Source of the DNA: Arthrobacter sp. NicSoilC5
GTDB taxonomy: Bacteria; Actinomycetota; Actinomycetes; Actinomycetales; Micrococcaceae
Length of the DNA: 64,000 nt
Reading direction: 5' to 3'
Assembly (NCBI RefSeq): GCF_019977395.1
Contig: NZ_AP024660.1
Span: 372,001-436,000, forward strand
A model generated the notes under the pieces. It saw only the letters and a list, made by a program, of their open reading frames with translations. It was not told the DNA's origin and did no database searches. This document shows, in pieces, positions 62,250 to 64,000 of the stretch. The first letter of the stretch is position 1; every line of letters begins with the position of its first letter. The position numbers were made by a program, and so were the translations under genes.

Positions 62250-63296
62250 TTATGACACCTTGGGGGTGGAGCGGGCCAGTTCTTCGCGAACGATGGTCGT
62301 CCCTGCGCTGAGAGCACTCAGCTTGGCCAGTGCGACATCCCGGGGGAACGGTGCCATGCCGCAGTTCGAGCTGGGCAGGAGCTTGTCCGCATCGACGAAC
62401 TGCAGGGCCTTGCGGAGGGTGTCGGCGACCTCCTCCGGGGTCTCGATGGTCTCGCTTGCGACGTCGATTGCCCCGAGCATGACTTTCTTGCCCCGGAGGA
62501 GCTCGATGAGGTCCATGGGCACGTGGGAGTTCTGCGATTCCAGCGAGATGATGTCGATGCTGGAGCTCTGGAGCAGCGGGAACGTTTCCTCGTACTGCCG
62601 CCACTGTGAGCCGAGCGTCGCCTTCCATTCATTATTCGCCTTGATCCCGTATCCGTAGCAGATGTGCACGGCGGTCTCCGCACGCAGGCCTTCTGCCGCT
62701 CTCTCAAGCGCAGCCACGCCCCAGTCCTTGACCTCATCGAGGAAGACATTGAACGCGGGCTCGTCGAACTGGATGATGTCCACGCCGGCCGCCTCGAGTT
62801 CCTTTGCCTCCTGGTTCAGGATCGCGGCGAACTCCCAAGCGAGCTTCTCGCGGCTCTTGTAGTGGTCATCGTAAAGCGTATCCACCATCGTCATCGGACC
62901 GGGAAGAGTCCATTTGATCGGCTTGTCGGTAGTTGAGCGGAGGAATTTGGCGTCTTCGACGAATACCGGCCGTTCGCGGCGCACCGGCCCGACGACGGTT
63001 GGCACGCTCGCGTCGTAACGGTCACGGATGCGCACGGTCTTGCGCTGTTCAAAGTCCACCCCGACGAGATGCTCGATGAAGGTGGTGACGAAGTGCTGGC
63101 GGGTTTGCTCGCCGTCGCTGACGATGTCGATGCCTCGCCGACTCTGCTCCTGGATGGCAATGCGCAGCGCATCCTGCTTTCCCTCGAGCAACGACTCTCC
63201 CTCAAGTTTCCAAGGGGACCAAAGAGTCTCCGGCTGTGCGAGCCAGGATGGTTTGGGCAGGCTTCCGACAACGGTGGTGGGCAAAAGTGTGTTCAT
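62250..63296 (-). CDS. mesD: Core-type methionine synthase, MesD-like
   Basis: A 348-residue protein from ATG 63296 corresponding only to the C-terminal half of cobalamin-independent MetE. The barrel shows TTVVGSLPKPSWLAQPETLW, RGIDIVSDGEQTRQHF, KWTLPGPMTMVDTLYDDHY and AGVDIIQFDEPAFNVF. Zinc ligands are in AVHICYGYG (His, Cys), SLESQNSHVP (Glu) and LPSSNCGMAPFPRD (Cys). It lacks the folate-binding N-terminal half, so it cannot be a standard MetE. With the DUF1852 gene 20 bases upstream it matches the MesD family of folate-independent methionine synthases, which require MesX. Confidence 0.88.
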   Translation of the reverse strand: MNTLLPTTVVGSLPKPSWLAQPETLWSPWKLEGESLLEGKQDALRIAIQEQSRRGIDIVSDGEQTRQHFVTTFIEHLVGVDFEQRKTVRIRDRYDASVPTVVGPVRRERPVFVEDAKFLRSTTDKPIKWTLPGPMTMVDTLYDDHYKSREKLAWEFAAILNQEAKELEAAGVDIIQFDEPAFNVFLDEVKDWGVAALERAAEGLRAETAVHICYGYGIKANNEWKATLGSQWRQYEETFPLLQSSSIDIISLESQNSHVPMDLIELLRGKKVMLGAIDVASETIETPEEVADTLRKALQFVDADKLLPSSNCGMAPFPRDVALAKLSALSAGTTIVREELARSTPKVS

Positions 63297-63316
63297 GATT
63301 GACGATTCTCCGTGGG

Positions 63317-64000
63317 TCAGTTGACGAGTGCGGGGTATTTGGCGGTCCACCGGTCCAATAGATCCTTGTGGGGCGTAATGAAGTGTTCCTCGGTGTACTT
63401 CGCCTGGGTGATCGCGAGCTGACTGCGCTCGACGCGGTCGTAGGCGATCTGGGTCCGCGAGAAATCCTGCTCGCCCAGGCTCGGCTGGTAGACGGCGGCG
63501 GCGGCGGAGTTCGCGTTGTAGACCTCCGGGCGGTAGATCTTCTGGAACGTCTCCATGGTGCTGATCGTGCCGATGAGCTGCAGGTTGGAGTAGTCGTTGA
63601 GCAGGTCGCCGCGGAAATAGAAGGCGAGGGGAGCCACGCTGCCGCGTGGCATGAAGTAGCGAACCTGCAGCCCCATCTTTGCGAAGTACGCGTCCGTCAG
63701 CGAGAACTCGTCCTGTGAGTACTCGACGCCCAGGACCGGGTGATGGTTTTCCGTCCGCCGGTACGTCTTGCTCGTGGAGACGCTGATGCACACCACTGGC
63801 GGCTGCGGGAAGCGTTCCTGGCAGGCGGGCGAATCGAGGAATTGCTGGAACAGCTTGCCGTGAAGGTCTCCGAAGTCCTCGGGTACGGTGGGCTTGCCCG
63901 AGTCAGCTGCTGCCGCCGGCAGTACCACGCTGAAGTCGAAGTCGCGGACGTAGGAGGAGAAGTTGTTTCCCACGATCCCCTGGTGGCGGACCCCGTTCAG
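63317..64000 (-). CDS. mesX: DUF1852 protein, MesX-like partner of MesD (5' end beyond window)
   Basis: The frame is open from the window edge: LNGVRHQGIVGNNFSSYVRD at the boundary, then FDFSVVLPAAAADSGKPTVP, VVCISVSTSKTYRRTENHHP, YFAKMGLQVRYFMPRGSVAP, TISTMETFQKIYRPEVYN and the end YTEEHFITPHKDLLDRWTAK. These match DUF1852 (MesX), which is encoded beside MesD and needed for its methionine synthesis in an oxygen-dependent way. About 228 residues are visible; the family is around 320, so roughly 100 N-terminal residues lie outside the window. The GTG at 63973 is internal, not the start. Confidence 0.85.
   Translation of the reverse strand: MNGVRHQGIVGNNFSSYVRDFDFSVVLPAAAADSGKPTVPEDFGDLHGKLFQQFLDSPACQERFPQPPVVCISVSTSKTYRRTENHHPVLGVEYSQDEFSLTDAYFAKMGLQVRYFMPRGSVAPLAFYFRGDLLNDYSNLQLIGTISTMETFQKIYRPEVYNANSAAAAVYQPSLGEQDFSRTQIAYDRVERSQLAITQAKYTEEHFITPHKDLLDRWTAKYPALVN

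Noticed and set aside
62250..63791. 513-residue start for the methionine synthase
   Set aside because: The N-terminal 165 residues are an out-of-frame reading of the DUF1852 gene; ATG 63296 gives the normal core-MetE N-terminus.
1..64000. CRISPR array
   Set aside because: No series of regularly spaced 25-40 base repeats with unique spacers was seen. The 100-base-spaced ACGACCGTTTCTG repeats are only 13 bases long and three in number.

Overview
The window is high-GC actinobacterial DNA. The protein set points to the Arthrobacter group (Micrococcaceae): an Lsr2 fragment, mycothiol-type formaldehyde genes, the MesD/MesX methionine synthase pair, LacI- and AraC-controlled sugar loci and an IS21 element. 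Most genes run in tight operons with 4-base ATGA overlaps. No complete rRNA, tRNA or CRISPR array was found. Family names come from reading motifs in the translations; no database search was run.

Region 1 (1-17 kb) is an accessory island. It starts with a cut-off Lsr2 gene and a series of hypothetical or membrane proteins, then an orphan terminase-small-subunit-like gene. Next come a 1415-residue protein with an HSP90-like ATPase domain and a C-terminal DUF3883 nuclease-like domain, and an uncharacterised 449-residue partner; the pair resembles a defence locus. An endonuclease VII-type HNH protein and a GIY-YIG gene cut by a complete IS21-family element (13707-16790) follow.

Region 2 (17-39 kb) is a plant-polysaccharide and L-rhamnoside locus. 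It holds an MFS transporter, two GH78 alpha-L-rhamnosidases, a GH3 glycosidase, a GH53-type galactanase and an epimerase-like protein. It also holds LacI and AraC regulators, a carbohydrate ABC transporter, L-rhamnose isomerase and the fused rhamnulose-1-phosphate aldolase/lactaldehyde dehydrogenase. Three matching CTAGC-NCGN-GCTAG sites suggest one LacI regulon. The rhamnulokinase gene at the end is broken after about 34 codons.

Region 3 (39-47 kb) is an aromatic-degradation cluster apparently inserted at the broken kinase gene. It has a two-subunit Rieske oxygenase with an adrenodoxin-type ferredoxin and a glutathione-reductase-type ferredoxin reductase, an SDR dihydrodiol dehydrogenase candidate, an MFS importer, two small unknown proteins and a divergent IclR regulator. 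Short repeats and IS-end-like sequences flank it.

Region 4 (47-60 kb) looks like a catabolic locus for an N-methylated amine or amino alcohol: a sarcosine-oxidase-type flavoenzyme, an APH-type kinase, a class III aminotransferase-fold enzyme (a phospho-lyase candidate), an aldehyde dehydrogenase, the mycothiol formaldehyde pair, an APC permease, a TetR regulator, a tyrosine-phosphatase-like protein and an SDR.

Region 5 (60-64 kb) holds a DUF1275 membrane protein and an operon for folate-independent methionine synthesis (MesX, MesD, flavin reductase), cut by the window end. A 185-bp module, a 19-bp palindrome followed at fixed distance by a tRNA 3'-end-like sequence, occurs at 10.6 kb and again at 59.9 kb and may mark the ends of the roughly 49-kb catabolic block.
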